Shown here in pieces: positions 56,399-62,471 of a stretch of 64,000 nt of DNA. The notes beneath the pieces are model-generated. The model was given only the letters and a program-made list of their open reading frames with translations, was not told the origin of the DNA and ran no database searches. Made by a program: the position numbers and the translations under genes. This DNA comes from JADJVL01 sp046331545 (GTDB taxonomy: Bacteria; Acidobacteriota; Holophagae; Holophagales; Holophagaceae): the NCBI GenBank assembly GCA_046331545.1, contig JAXLQR010000002.1:2666001-2730000 (forward strand), given 5' to 3'. The first letter of the stretch is position 1; each line of letters opens with the position of its first letter.

Positions 56399-58527
56399 TC
56401 CGCCGTCCGGTCCTCCTGGTCTGCCTCGCCGCGCTGCCGCTGCCGGCCGCCGCGACGCGCCGGCAGGACATCCCGCCCATGCGCGTGGGGCTCGACACCC
56501 AGGCCACCGAGTGGCTGGTCTCGATGGACGGCGGCGGCGAGGTGCGCACCCGCTCGGGCCGTCCGCTGATGAAGCTGCGGGAGGGCGAGAAGCTCCGCCT
56601 CTGGTGGGACAGCCGGGGCGAAGCCGATCCCACCGACGAGTTCCGCATCCAGGTGGGCCGGCCCTGCGCCCAGAAGGAGGCCGACGCCCTCATCGCGAAA
56701 CTGAAGGCCGCCGGAGAATCGCCGGAGCGCAAGTTCGTGGCGGACGGCGGCAACTGGCGGGTGGTGACGGGCCACTTCGAGACCGTGGAGGCCGCGGAGC
56801 CCATCCTCGAGAAGCTCCAGGCCGCGGGCTACGAGGAGCTGTGGGTGAGCAGCGAGTCGCGTCCGGGCAGGCCGCGCAAGGGCCGCGCCCTCTACGCCAT
56901 CACCGACCGCTACGAGCGCCGGCCCCTGCCCGCCGAGGGCGTGCAGCTCGTGGCCCGGGGCGAGACCATCGCCCTCAACGGCAAGGGCCGCTACCGCGGG
57001 CGCCTGGAGATCTTCCCCAACGCCCAGGGCCGCCTCACGGTGGTGAACGAGCTGGACATGGAGAGCTACGTCCGCGGCGTGGTGCCCCGGGAGATGGGCG
57101 CCAACGAGTTCCCGGCCCTGGAGGCCCTGAAGGCCCAGGCGGTGGCGGCGCGCACCTACGCCGTGGCCAACAAGGGGAAGCGCGCGAGCGAGGGTTTCGA
57201 CCTCGTGGACACGCCCCTTGACCAGGTCTACGGCGGCGCCGGCGGCGAGCAGCCCCTCACCGACCAGGCCACCCGGGAGACCGCCGGGCTGGTGGCCACC
57301 TTCGAGGGCCGCCCCATCCAGGCCCTCTTCACGGCCAATGCGGGCGGCGCCACCGTGGACAACAGCCACGTCTTCGGCGGGCCCCAGCCCTACCTGAAGG
57401 GCGTCTCCAACTACGCCACCAAGCCCCAGACCCTGCCCTTCAAGGGGCTCGCGGATCCCGGCCCCGACCAAGCCTGGCTGAGCCCGGAGATCCTGCGCCT
57501 CGCGGGCTTCGGCATCGTCCAGCACTCCTGGCTCCACGCGGGGACGATGGGGAATCCGGCGAAGGGCGGGGACCTGCAGGGGCCGCTGTCCCGGCTCGCC
57601 GCGCGTCTGTGGCTCACGCCGCCCGTGAGCGCCCTGGACCAGGGCCCGAGGCTCTACCTCTGGATGGCGCGGACCTTCGGCTTCGACCAGGTGGTCGAGG
57701 GCCTCGAGCAGCCCCAGGACGCGGCCTACTTCCTGGGGGACGCCTCGGTGGATCCCAAGGACCGCCTGCTGGCCGCCTTCCTGGTGCGGCGGGGCCTCGT
57801 GCCCGCCTCGGCCTGGAAGCAGGGGCCGCCGACCCTGGCCCAGGCCCTGACGGCGCTGGGGCGGATGTGGGCCGAGGTGGAGCCCGCGGAAGTCCTCGAA
57901 GGGACGCTGCTGCGGGACGGCACGGTGCGGCGCAAGAACAGCACCCCGGAGCCCCTGCTCCTGGCGCCCCAGATCCTGCTCGCGGAAGAAGCCCCCGGCG
58001 GCTTCCTGAAGCTGGTGGGGGACGCGGCCATCCAGGTGGGCGACCGCGTGCGCTGGATGCCCCGCAGCGAGGAGGGCAGCAGCAAGGTGCTCATCCGCAG
58101 GCTCGATCCCGACGGCGCGAGCCTGGACCGCTACAACCCCACGGCCCACTGGAAGGAGCTGGTGAAGGACGGCGACCTGGTGGCGCGGCTGCAGAAGCGC
58201 GTGAGCCTCCAGGGCCTGCGGGAGCTGCGCCTCCAGCACAACGCCAACGGGCGCGTCCTGGAGCTGCAGGTCATCGACAGCGGCGGCCGCGCCCACACCT
58301 TCACCGGCATGCGCATCCGCCTGGCCCTGGGCCTGAAGGACAACCCCTTCCGGGTGATGACCGTCGGCACCGGCGTGAAGAAGACCTGGATCTTCTACGG
58401 CCGCGGCTGGGGCCACGGCGTGGGCATGGACCAGACCGGCGCCTACGGCCTCGCCCTGGAAGGCTGGACCTTCGACGCCATCCTGAAGCGCTACTACCGC
58501 GGCATCGAGCTGACGAAGGCGTACTGA
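56395..58527 (+). CDS. SPOR and SpoIID/LytB domain protein
   Basis: The 710-residue exported protein starts at the ATG overlapping the upstream stop (ATGA). Residues about 82-155 have SPOR-like pattern (FRIQVGRPCAQKEADALI, RVVTGHFETVEAAEPILEKL), which would bind denuded peptidoglycan. The SpoIID domain begins near 185 with VVPREMGANEFPALEALK and AVAARTYAV, is interrupted by about 250 residues of insert, and ends with GWGHGVGMDQTGAYG near 680. SpoIID-type enzymes are lytic transglycosylases acting on denuded glycans. No sporulation genes are near, so a cell-wall role in growth is likely. Confidence 0.85.
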   Translation: MIRRPVLLVCLAALPLPAAATRRQDIPPMRVGLDTQATEWLVSMDGGGEVRTRSGRPLMKLREGEKLRLWWDSRGEADPTDEFRIQVGRPCAQKEADALIAKLKAAGESPERKFVADGGNWRVVTGHFETVEAAEPILEKLQAAGYEELWVSSESRPGRPRKGRALYAITDRYERRPLPAEGVQLVARGETIALNGKGRYRGRLEIFPNAQGRLTVVNELDMESYVRGVVPREMGANEFPALEALKAQAVAARTYAVANKGKRASEGFDLVDTPLDQVYGGAGGEQPLTDQATRETAGLVATFEGRPIQALFTANAGGATVDNSHVFGGPQPYLKGVSNYATKPQTLPFKGLADPGPDQAWLSPEILRLAGFGIVQHSWLHAGTMGNPAKGGDLQGPLSRLAARLWLTPPVSALDQGPRLYLWMARTFGFDQVVEGLEQPQDAAYFLGDASVDPKDRLLAAFLVRRGLVPASAWKQGPPTLAQALTALGRMWAEVEPAEVLEGTLLRDGTVRRKNSTPEPLLLAPQILLAEEAPGGFLKLVGDAAIQVGDRVRWMPRSEEGSSKVLIRRLDPDGASLDRYNPTAHWKELVKDGDLVARLQKRVSLQGLRELRLQHNANGRVLELQVIDSGGRAHTFTGMRIRLALGLKDNPFRVMTVGTGVKKTWIFYGRGWGHGVGMDQTGAYGLALEGWTFDAILKRYYRGIELTKAY

Positions 58528-58717
58528 GGCTCTGGGCTCTGGGCTCTGGGCTTTGGGCTTTGGCCGAGCGCGACCCACGCGGGGCGCTCCCTGGCTTCCA
58601 CCGACGGTTTCCGGATCCGGTGGAACACGCATGCGTCTGCTTTGGTCGGATGATGGTCCGGAGGGCCCCGACGGGACCCCAAAGGCCAGAGTCCAGAGCC
58701 CAAAGCCGAAAGCCCCC
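58528..58717. repeat. Heptamer-rich inverted repeat upstream of aat
   Basis: Heptamers of the form GGGCTYT are tandem at 58528-58563 and occur as their complement at 58683-58715, so the region can fold into a long imperfect hairpin. Within it lie smaller inverted pairs (GAGCGC/GCGCTC and CCACCG/CGGTGG). No coding frame is credible. It could be a terminator, an mRNA leader of aat or a dispersed repeat. Confidence 0.55.
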
Positions 58718-59431
58718 ATGCCCGTCTTCCAGCTGGACCCCCGCGTCGCCTTCCCCGATCCCGACTTCGCGGAACCGGACGGCCTGCTGGCGGTGGGCGG
58801 GGACCTCCGTCCGGCGCGCCTGCTGCTGGCCTATTCCATCGGCATCTTCCCCTGGTTCAACGAGGGCGATCCCATCCTGTGGTGGAGCCCGGACCCGCGC
58901 TGCGTGGTGCTGCGGGGGGAGGAACACATCCCCCGCTCGACCCAGCGGAAGCTGCGGCGGGGGGACTTCGAGATCCGCTTGGACACCGCCTTCGAGGCGG
59001 TGATGCGCGCCTGCGCGGCATCACCGCGCAAGGGGCAGGACGGCACGTGGATCCACGCGGCCATGGTGGAGGCCTACGTCGCGCTGCACCGCGCGGGCTA
59101 CGCCCACAGCATCGAGGCCTGGCAGGGCGGGGAACTGGCGGGCGGGCTCTACGGCGTGAGCCTGGGCGCGGCCTTCTTCGGCGAGAGCATGTTCGCCCGG
59201 GTGCCCGACGCGTCGAAGGCCGCCTTCGCGGCCCTCTGCGCCCAGGCCTGGGCCTGGGGCTTCGGCTTCATCGACGCCCAGGTGCCCACGGAGCACCTGC
59301 ATCGTCTGGGCGCGCGGGATGTGCCGCGAGACGCGTTCCGGAAGCGGCTCGCCCAGGCCCTGGAGGCGCCCACCCGCCGCGGACCATGGCGGCTGTCGCC
59401 GGAGGCCCTGGCGGGCCTGGTGGGTAACTGA
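58718..59431 (+). CDS. aat: Leucyl/phenylalanyl-tRNA--protein transferase
   Basis: The 237-residue protein is clear from family motifs: GLLAVGGDL, YSIGIFPWF, WWSPDPRCVV, GTWIHAAMVEAY, GELAGGLYGVSLG and FFGESMFA. Aat transfers Leu or Phe from tRNA to N-terminal Arg/Lys of proteins for N-degron decay. The ATG at 58718 gives the conserved start; no strong ribosome site is present. It ends 20 bp before the tRNA-array promoter. Confidence 0.96.
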   Translation: MPVFQLDPRVAFPDPDFAEPDGLLAVGGDLRPARLLLAYSIGIFPWFNEGDPILWWSPDPRCVVLRGEEHIPRSTQRKLRRGDFEIRLDTAFEAVMRACAASPRKGQDGTWIHAAMVEAYVALHRAGYAHSIEAWQGGELAGGLYGVSLGAAFFGESMFARVPDASKAAFAALCAQAWAWGFGFIDAQVPTEHLHRLGARDVPRDAFRKRLAQALEAPTRRGPWRLSPEALAGLVGN

Positions 59432-59820
59432 AAAAAAACTCAAGAAACCGCTTGACGGGTTTTCGAGGCGGAGGTAGCCTCATTCCACTGGTCGAACACC
59501 GACCCAAGGAGCTACCCGTGCGAACCCATTCCCGTATCCCGTGCCCCAGGCCGAACGCCACCGCGTTCGTCCCGGCGATGCACTTGGATCGCGGCCTGGG
59601 CCTTCGCCAGGAGCGGTCCGAGGGTCGAGATACCCAGGCCACGCGAGCCAAAGCACAATTCAGTTGGCTCACCGTGGACGGGATCCAGATCCCCACCGTC
59701 TGAGGCGGTCCTCCGGTCCAGCACCGGCAGGCCCCCTGAAGACCCGGCGGCCCAGGGGCATGGGCCGGCTGTCCGGGCCCCCTTCAGTCCATCGGCGGTG
59801 AACGCATCCACCCACCCCAC
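59432..59820 (+). other. Promoter and structured leader of tRNA array
   Basis: After aat there is an A-run, then the promoter at 59452-59480, then about 340 bp without a credible gene. It contains a hairpin-rich stretch (59733-59788, with CTGAAG/CTTCAG and GCCCA/TGGGC pairs) that may be processed from the tRNA precursor. A short frame at 59452-59703 has no family features and I do not call it a gene. Confidence 0.55.
59452..59480 (+). promoter_or_regulatory. Sigma70-like promoter of tRNA array
   Basis: TTGACG (59452-59457) and TAGCCT (59475-59480) are separated by exactly 17 bp. This is the best promoter-like match before the array and lies just downstream of aat. Confidence 0.65.
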
Positions 59821-59896
59821 GGGGGCGTGGCCCAGCGGCGACGGCGCCTGGCCCTGAACCAGGTTCTCGAAGGTTCGAGTCCTTCCGCCCCTTCCA
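59821..59896 (+). tRNA. tRNA-Gln(CTG), C33
   Basis: Acceptor GGGGGCG pairs with CGCCCCT (one G-U); the T-arm has loop TTCGAGT; CCA is encoded. The anticodon loop is CCCTGAA, so position 33 is C rather than U. The D-stem is only three pairs. Confidence 0.75.
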
Positions 59897-59901
59897 CCTC
59901 C

Positions 59902-59971
59902 TGGGACGTCCAGGGCGGCACCCGCGCCTTTGAAGCGCGGAGCGAGGGTTCGAGTCCCTCCGTCCCATCCA
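59902..59971 (+). tRNA. tRNA-Gln(TTG), short D-arm
   Basis: Acceptor TGGGACG/CGTCCCA, anticodon stem CGCGC/GCGCG with loop CTTTGAA, T-arm GAGGG-TTCGAGT-CCCTC, CCA encoded. Only 12 nt lie between positions 9 and the anticodon stem, and no stable D-stem forms. U1-A72 is kept, as in known tRNA-Gln. Confidence 0.72.
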
Positions 59972-59986
59972 GGTCGTCCACCCCAG

Positions 59987-60085
59987 GGTGAGGTCAACCG
60001 ACATCCGGTATCGGCCCCGGCTGCTAACCGGGTTGGGACGGGTCTGCCCTGTCTCATGTGGGTTCGATTCCCACCCTCACCGCCA
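59987..60085 (+). tRNA. tRNA-Ser(GCT)
   Basis: Acceptor GGTGAGG/CCTCACC, D-stem CCGA/TCGG, anticodon loop CTGCTAA, a long variable arm as expected for Ser, T-arm GTGGG-TTCGATT-CCCAC, G73 and CCA. Confidence 0.85.
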
Positions 60086-60187
60086 TCAACACTTTAGACG
60101 CAAGTTCGTTCTTTCTCAGTTCAATAACGGAATAGCTGCAATTCCTTGGCGTTTGAGGACGCCAGGGAAGGTGGAAATATGCAGTAC

Positions 60188-60217
60188 CGGCGGTTCCCGG
60201 GAAACCGGGATCCGCCG
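60188..60217 (+). repeat. GNRA-capped hairpin in spacer
   Basis: CGGCGG-T-TCCCGG and CCGGGA-T-CCGCCG pair with one T-T mismatch around a GAAA tetraloop. It lies in the 137-bp gap between tRNA-Ser and tRNA-Asp, which also has the hairpin 60147-60164 and no tRNA that I can fold. Confidence 0.55.
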
Positions 60218-60222
60218 TCCCT

Positions 60223-60299
60223 GGGCCTGTAGGGGAGCCGGAGTCCCCGCCTCACTGTCTCTGAGGAGAGCGCCGGTTCGAATCCGGTCAGGCCCGCCA
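60223..60299 (+). tRNA. tRNA-Asp(GTC)
   Basis: Acceptor GGGCCTG/CAGGCCC, D-stem GGGG/CCCC, anticodon loop CTGTCTC (a pyrimidine at 37 is unusual), T-loop TTCGAAT, G73 and CCA. Confidence 0.82.
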
Positions 60300-60304
60300 T
60301 CCAG

Positions 60305-60380
60305 GGGCCATTCGCCTCAACGGTGAGGCACCCGCCCTGCAAGCGGGACACGGCCGGTTCGATCCCGGCATGGTCCACCA
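60305..60380 (+). tRNA. tRNA-Ala(TGC), C33
   Basis: Acceptor GGGCCAT/ATGGTCC contains the G3-U70 pair that defines tRNA-Ala. The anticodon loop is CCTGCAA (C33). T-arm GCCGG-TTCGATC-CCGGC, A73, CCA. Confidence 0.85.
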
Positions 60381-60392
60381 ATCCTTTCCCGC

Positions 60393-60467
60393 GGTCCCAT
60401 GGGCGAACGGTCCAGCCGCCACCCCCTCACGGTGGAGACCCGGGTTCGAATCCCGGTGGGACTCCCA
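60393..60467 (+). tRNA. tRNA-Glu(CTC), C33
   Basis: Acceptor GGTCCCA/TGGGACT, D-stem GGC/GCC, anticodon stem CCACC/GGTGG with loop CCCTCAC (C33), T-arm CCGGG-TTCGAAT-CCCGG, C73, CCA. Confidence 0.8.
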
Positions 60468-60470
60468 CTT

Positions 60471-60545
60471 CGGAGTGTGGGCCAGCGGCGGGCCACCTGC
60501 TTCGGGAGCAGGGTCACGCAGGTTCGAGTCCTGCCACTCCGACCA
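60471..60545 (+). tRNA. tRNA-Pro(CGG)
   Basis: Acceptor CGGAGTG/CACTCCG, D-stem GGCC/GGCC, loop TTCGGGA with U33, T-loop TTCGAGT, A73 and CCA. The C1-G72 pair and A73 fit tRNA-Pro. Confidence 0.88.
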
Positions 60546-60548
60546 TCA

Positions 60549-60820
60549 AGAGCGTGTTTCAGAATGGGACGGGGCCGCGTCGGAGGTCCGCGGCGATGCA
60601 TGGCGAGGAAGGGCCCGCAGGCGATCCTGGTTGGCTCGCCGAGGGCCGTGACGACGCCAGGCGCGCCGCGGGCCCCGACCCTTCGGGCAAGTGGCGGCGG
60701 GCTTCGCCAAGCGGCGTCAGGCTCGCTCCACGTAGGCACCGCTACGCTGGGACCTCGCCTTCCTGGCCTGGCTCGCCCGGCGCCCCTTGCGCGGCCCCGT
60801 CCCATTCTGAAACACGCTCT
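60549..60820. mobile_element. 272-bp MITE-like element inside tRNA array
   Basis: Perfect 31-bp terminal inverted repeats (60549-60579 and 60790-60820, starting AGAGCGTGTTTCAGAATGGG) enclose about 210 bp without a gene. The element sits between tRNA-Pro and tRNA-Gly. Ends of this kind occur in insertion sequences, so it is probably a non-autonomous derivative. No clear target duplication is seen. Confidence 0.75.
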
Positions 60821-60823
60821 ACA

Positions 60824-60898
60824 GAGGCCGTCGTCCAGCGGCCAGGATCCCTGGTCGCCAGCCAGGGGACGCGGGTTCGAACCCCGCCGGCCTCTCCA
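60824..60898 (+). tRNA. tRNA-Gly(GCC), C33
   Basis: Acceptor GAGGCCG/CGGCCTC, D-stem GTCC/GGAT, anticodon loop TCGCCAG (C33), T-arm GCGGG-TTCGAAC-CCCGC, U73 (a bacterial Gly identity base) and CCA. Confidence 0.8.
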
Positions 60899-60901
60899 TT
60901 C

Positions 60902-60976
60902 GCCAGTCAAGCCAAAGGGCCGCGGCACGGGTCTCATAAGCCCGCCTACGGGTTTCAAGCACCCGGACTGGCACCA
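60902..60976 (+). tRNA. tRNA-Met/Ile2(CAT)
   Basis: Acceptor GCCAGTC/GACTGGC, anticodon loop CTCATAA, T-arm CGGGT-TTCAAGC-ACCCG, A73 and CCA. Whether C34 is lysidine-modified for Ile cannot be told; initiator features are absent. Confidence 0.8.
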
Positions 60977-60977
60977 C

Positions 60978-61141
60978 GCCAACGGTGACCAACCCCGGCA
61001 GAGGCACGTGCCTCAGAAGCACGTCAGTCGGACTATCCCCCGATCGGACAGGACATCGAGTCCTGTCCTCCCGCGCCTGCGGCGGCTTCGCCTTGCGGGC
61101 GCGGAGGGGGCCCCGTGGTTCGAATCCGGCCGTTGGTACCA
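60978..61141 (+). tRNA. tRNA-Leu(CAG)-like gene with large extra segment
   Basis: Acceptor GCCAACG/CGTTGGT (one G-U), anticodon stem ACGTGC/GCACGT with loop CTCAGAA, A73 and CCA support tRNA-Leu. Between the anticodon stem and the 3' acceptor lie about 110 nt instead of about 35, including hairpin GGACAGGA/TCCTGTCC and a second GC-rich hairpin (about 61067-61107). The final T-stem pairs poorly. Confidence 0.55.
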
Positions 61142-61161
61142 CCCCTTCAGTTTCAACCACT

Positions 61162-61237
61162 GGGAGCGAAGCCCAAGGGATGGGCGCCGGTCTCCAAAAC
61201 CGGTCCGGTGCAGGTTCGACTCCTGCCGTTCCCGCCA
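61162..61237 (+). tRNA. tRNA-Trp(CCA)
   Basis: Acceptor GGGAGCG/CGTTCCC, D-stem GCCC/GGGC, loop CTCCAAA, T-arm GCAGG-TTCGACT-CCTGC, G73 (Trp identity) and CCA. Confidence 0.87.
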
Positions 61238-61238
61238 C

Positions 61239-61312
61239 TGTCCCGTAGCTCAATGGCAAAGCAGTCGGCTGATAACCGACCGATGGCGGTTCGATTCCGC
61301 CCGGGGCAACCA
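61239..61312 (+). tRNA. tRNA-Ile(GAT)
   Basis: Acceptor TGTCCCG/CGGGGCA, D-stem GCT/AGC, anticodon stem GTCGG/CCGAC with loop CTGATAA, T-arm GGCGG-TTCGATT-CCGCC, A73 and CCA. Confidence 0.87.
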
Positions 61313-61316
61313 GCAT

Positions 61317-61392
61317 GGGCCTGAAGTCCTGAGGGGAGGACGCCTGGACGGCATCCAGGAGGCTGCGGGTTCGACCCCCGCCAGGTCCACCA
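61317..61392 (+). tRNA. tRNA-Ala(GGC), C33
   Basis: Acceptor GGGCCTG/CAGGTCC has G3-U70. D-stem GTCC/GGAC, anticodon loop ACGGCAT (C33, A32), T-arm GCGGG-TTCGACC-CCCGC, A73 and CCA. Confidence 0.82.
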
Positions 61393-61397
61393 TCCAA

Positions 61398-61491
61398 GGA
61401 AGCGTGAGCGGAATGGCATCGCAGCCGCCCCGAAAGCGGTCTCGCCCCGTGCCCCCGGGGCGTGCAGGTTCAAGTCCTGTCGCTTCCTCCA
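61398..61491 (+). tRNA. tRNA-Ser(CGA), C33
   Basis: Acceptor GGAAGCG/CGCTTCC, anticodon stem GCCGC/GCGGT with loop CCCGAAA (C33), a long variable hairpin (CGCCCC...GGGGCG), T-loop TTCAAGT and CCA. Confidence 0.8.
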
Positions 61492-61493
61492 AT

Positions 61494-61635
61494 GCCCCGT
61501 CCCCGGGGCGCCGCCGTTGCGGCACAAGCGGCCGTTACGGGCCGTCTGCAACTTCTGCAGCCGGTCCGTAACGGCCGCTAGTCGGCGCGGGGTCTTCTAA
61601 ACCCCCGACGGAAGGTTCGAGTCCTTCGCGGGGCA
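61494..61635 (+). tRNA. tRNA-Arg(TCT) with hairpin insertion in D region
   Basis: Acceptor GCCCCGT/GCGGGGC, anticodon stem GGGGT/ACCCC with loop CTTCTAA, T-arm GAAGG-TTCGAGT-CCTTC, A73. The D region is about 85 nt and holds a 53-nt hairpin (61527-61579). The 3' end reads ACCCC, so CCA is not fully encoded, unlike the other genes. Confidence 0.68.
61527..61579 (+). repeat. Hairpin inserted in tRNA-Arg(TCT)
   Basis: A 24-position stem (14 perfect outer pairs starting AGCGGCCGTTACGG) has only two non-Watson-Crick positions and a 5-nt loop ACTTC. It lies within the D region of the tRNA. Confidence 0.7.
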
Positions 61636-61639
61636 CCCC

Positions 61640-61715
61640 GCTCCCGTAGCTGAGTCGCACGCAGCACCGGTCTACGAAGCCGGAGACGCAGGTTGAAGTC
61701 CTGCCGGGAGCACCA
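61640..61715 (+). tRNA. tRNA-Arg(ACG)
   Basis: Acceptor GCTCCCG/CGGGAGC, D-stem GCTG/CAGC, loop CTACGAA, CCA. The T-loop is TTGAAGT, so position 56 is G instead of the conserved C. Confidence 0.8.
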
Positions 61716-61717
61716 CT

Positions 61718-61762
61718 GGAACGGAGGTTCGAGGCCTTGGGCGCAAGCGCCACGTTCCACCA
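61718..61762 (+). tRNA. tRNA-like minihelix fragment with CCA
   Basis: About 45 nt: GGAACG pairs with CGTTCC next to ACCA. Between lie a T-arm-like hairpin (GAGG-TTCGAGG-CCTT) and a hairpin GGCGC-AA-GCGCC. There is no anticodon arm. It may be a degraded gene or a deliberate minihelix. Confidence 0.4.
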
Positions 61763-61766
61763 CTCC

Positions 61767-61841
61767 GGACTGGAAGCGCAAGGGCCGAGCGCCTGCCTGT
61801 TAAGCAGGAGCGTGCGGGTTCGAATCCCGCCCAGTCCGCCA
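61767..61841 (+). tRNA. tRNA-Asn(GTT)
   Basis: Acceptor GGACTGG/CCAGTCC, anticodon stem CCTGC/GCAGG with loop CTGTTAA, T-arm GCGGG-TTCGAAT-CCCGC, G73 and CCA. Confidence 0.87.
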
Positions 61842-61881
61842 CTCGGGATCCCGGCCCGTCGAGGCCAGGATCCCCTAGACG

Positions 61882-61955
61882 GTGACGTTGGCTCATCGGA
61901 GGAGCACCGCGCTGTGGACGCGGGCAGGGCGGTTCGATTCCGTCACGTCACACCA
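61882..61955 (+). tRNA. tRNA-His(GTG)
   Basis: Acceptor GTGACGT/ACGTCAC preceded by a G, D-stem GCTC/GAGC, anticodon stem CCGCG/CGCGG with loop CTGTGGA, T-loop TTCGATT, CCA. Residue 73 is A, not the usual C. Confidence 0.83.
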
Positions 61956-61959
61956 CCCA

Positions 61960-62034
61960 GGGACCGTAGCTGAGTCGGCTTAGCGGCGGCCTGAAAACCC
62001 GCAGAGGCCTGTTCGATCCAGGCCGGTCCCACCA
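61960..62034 (+). tRNA. tRNA-Phe(GAA)
   Basis: Acceptor GGGACCG/CGGTCCC, D-stem GCT/AGC, loop CTGAAAA with one mismatch at the base of the loop (31-39), T-arm GCCTG-TTCGATC-CAGGC, A73 and CCA. Confidence 0.84.
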
Positions 62035-62037
62035 CAT

Positions 62038-62111
62038 GCCCCCATGGTTCAGCCGAAGAACGCGACCGTCCGAAGGTCGAGGTCCCCGGGTCGAACCGGG
62101 TGGGGGCACCA
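62038..62111 (+). tRNA. tRNA-Arg(CCG), 6-nt T-loop
   Basis: Acceptor GCCCCCA/TGGGGGC, D-stem GTTC/GAAC, anticodon stem CGACC/GGTCG with loop GTCCGAA, A73 and CCA. The T-stem CCCGG/CCGGG encloses only GTCGAA, one base short and with G54. Confidence 0.76.
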
Positions 62112-62112
62112 G

Positions 62113-62188
62113 GTCCCCGAAGCCGAGCGCAAGAGGCAGCTCCCTCCTAAGGAGCAGGCTGGAGGTTGAACTCCTCCCGGGGACACCA
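62113..62188 (+). tRNA. tRNA-Arg(CCT)
   Basis: Acceptor GTCCCCG/CGGGGAC, anticodon stem GCTCC/GGAGC with loop CTCCTAA, T-arm GGAGG-TTGAACT-CCTCC with G56, A73 and CCA. Confidence 0.82.
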
Positions 62189-62189
62189 C

Positions 62190-62265
62190 GCCGCCTTAGC
62201 TCAGTCGGAAGAGCGCCCGCCCCGTAAGCGGGAGGCGCCCGGATCAAAGCCGGGAGGCGGCTCCA
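62190..62265 (+). tRNA. tRNA-Thr(CGT), C33
   Basis: Acceptor GCCGCCT/AGGCGGC, D-stem GCTC/GAGC, anticodon loop CCCGTAA (C33), T-loop ATCAAAG (A54), U73 and CCA. Confidence 0.8.
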
Positions 62266-62267
62266 CA

Positions 62268-62301
62268 CCGCGCGACGGCGCGTTCCACCGACGTCGCGCG
62301 G
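62268..62301 (+). repeat. Hairpin in tRNA spacer
   Basis: Perfect 10-bp arms CCGCGCGACG and CGTCGCGCGG with a 14-nt loop lie between tRNA-Thr and tRNA-Val. Confidence 0.6.
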
Positions 62302-62309
62302 CCCAACCA

Positions 62310-62384
62310 TGTCCCGTAGCTCAGAGGCAGAGCGGCTGGCCCACACCCAGCAGGCCGGGGTTTCGACATCCTCCGGGATAACCA
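62310..62384 (+). tRNA. tRNA-Val(CAC), C33
   Basis: Acceptor TGTCCCG/CGGGATA, D-stem GCTC/GAGC, anticodon stem GCTGG/CCAGC with loop CCCACAC (C33), A73 and CCA. The T-stem GGGGT/TCCTC has a T-T at the loop-closing pair. Confidence 0.76.
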
Positions 62385-62387
62385 CAT

Positions 62388-62464
62388 GCAGGCGAACGCG
62401 AAGCGGTCGAGCGGCCGGCCTTTCAAGCCGGCGTCAGCGGGTTCGAGTCCCGCCGCCTGTGCCA
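62388..62464 (+). tRNA. tRNA-Glu(TTC)
   Basis: Acceptor GCAGGCG/CGCCTGT, anticodon stem CCGGC/GCCGG with loop CTTTCAA, T-arm GCGGG-TTCGAGT-CCCGC, G73 and CCA. Confidence 0.82.
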
Positions 62465-62471
62465 CACCCAT

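Noticed and set aside
59452..59703. 83-codon frame after the array promoter
   Set aside because: No ribosome site and no family features; the region fits a non-coding leader.
60323..61571. Several 100-390-codon frames across the tRNA array
   Set aside because: They run through tRNA genes and the MITE, on both strands, with repeated FEP-like strings that are just the translated T-arm.
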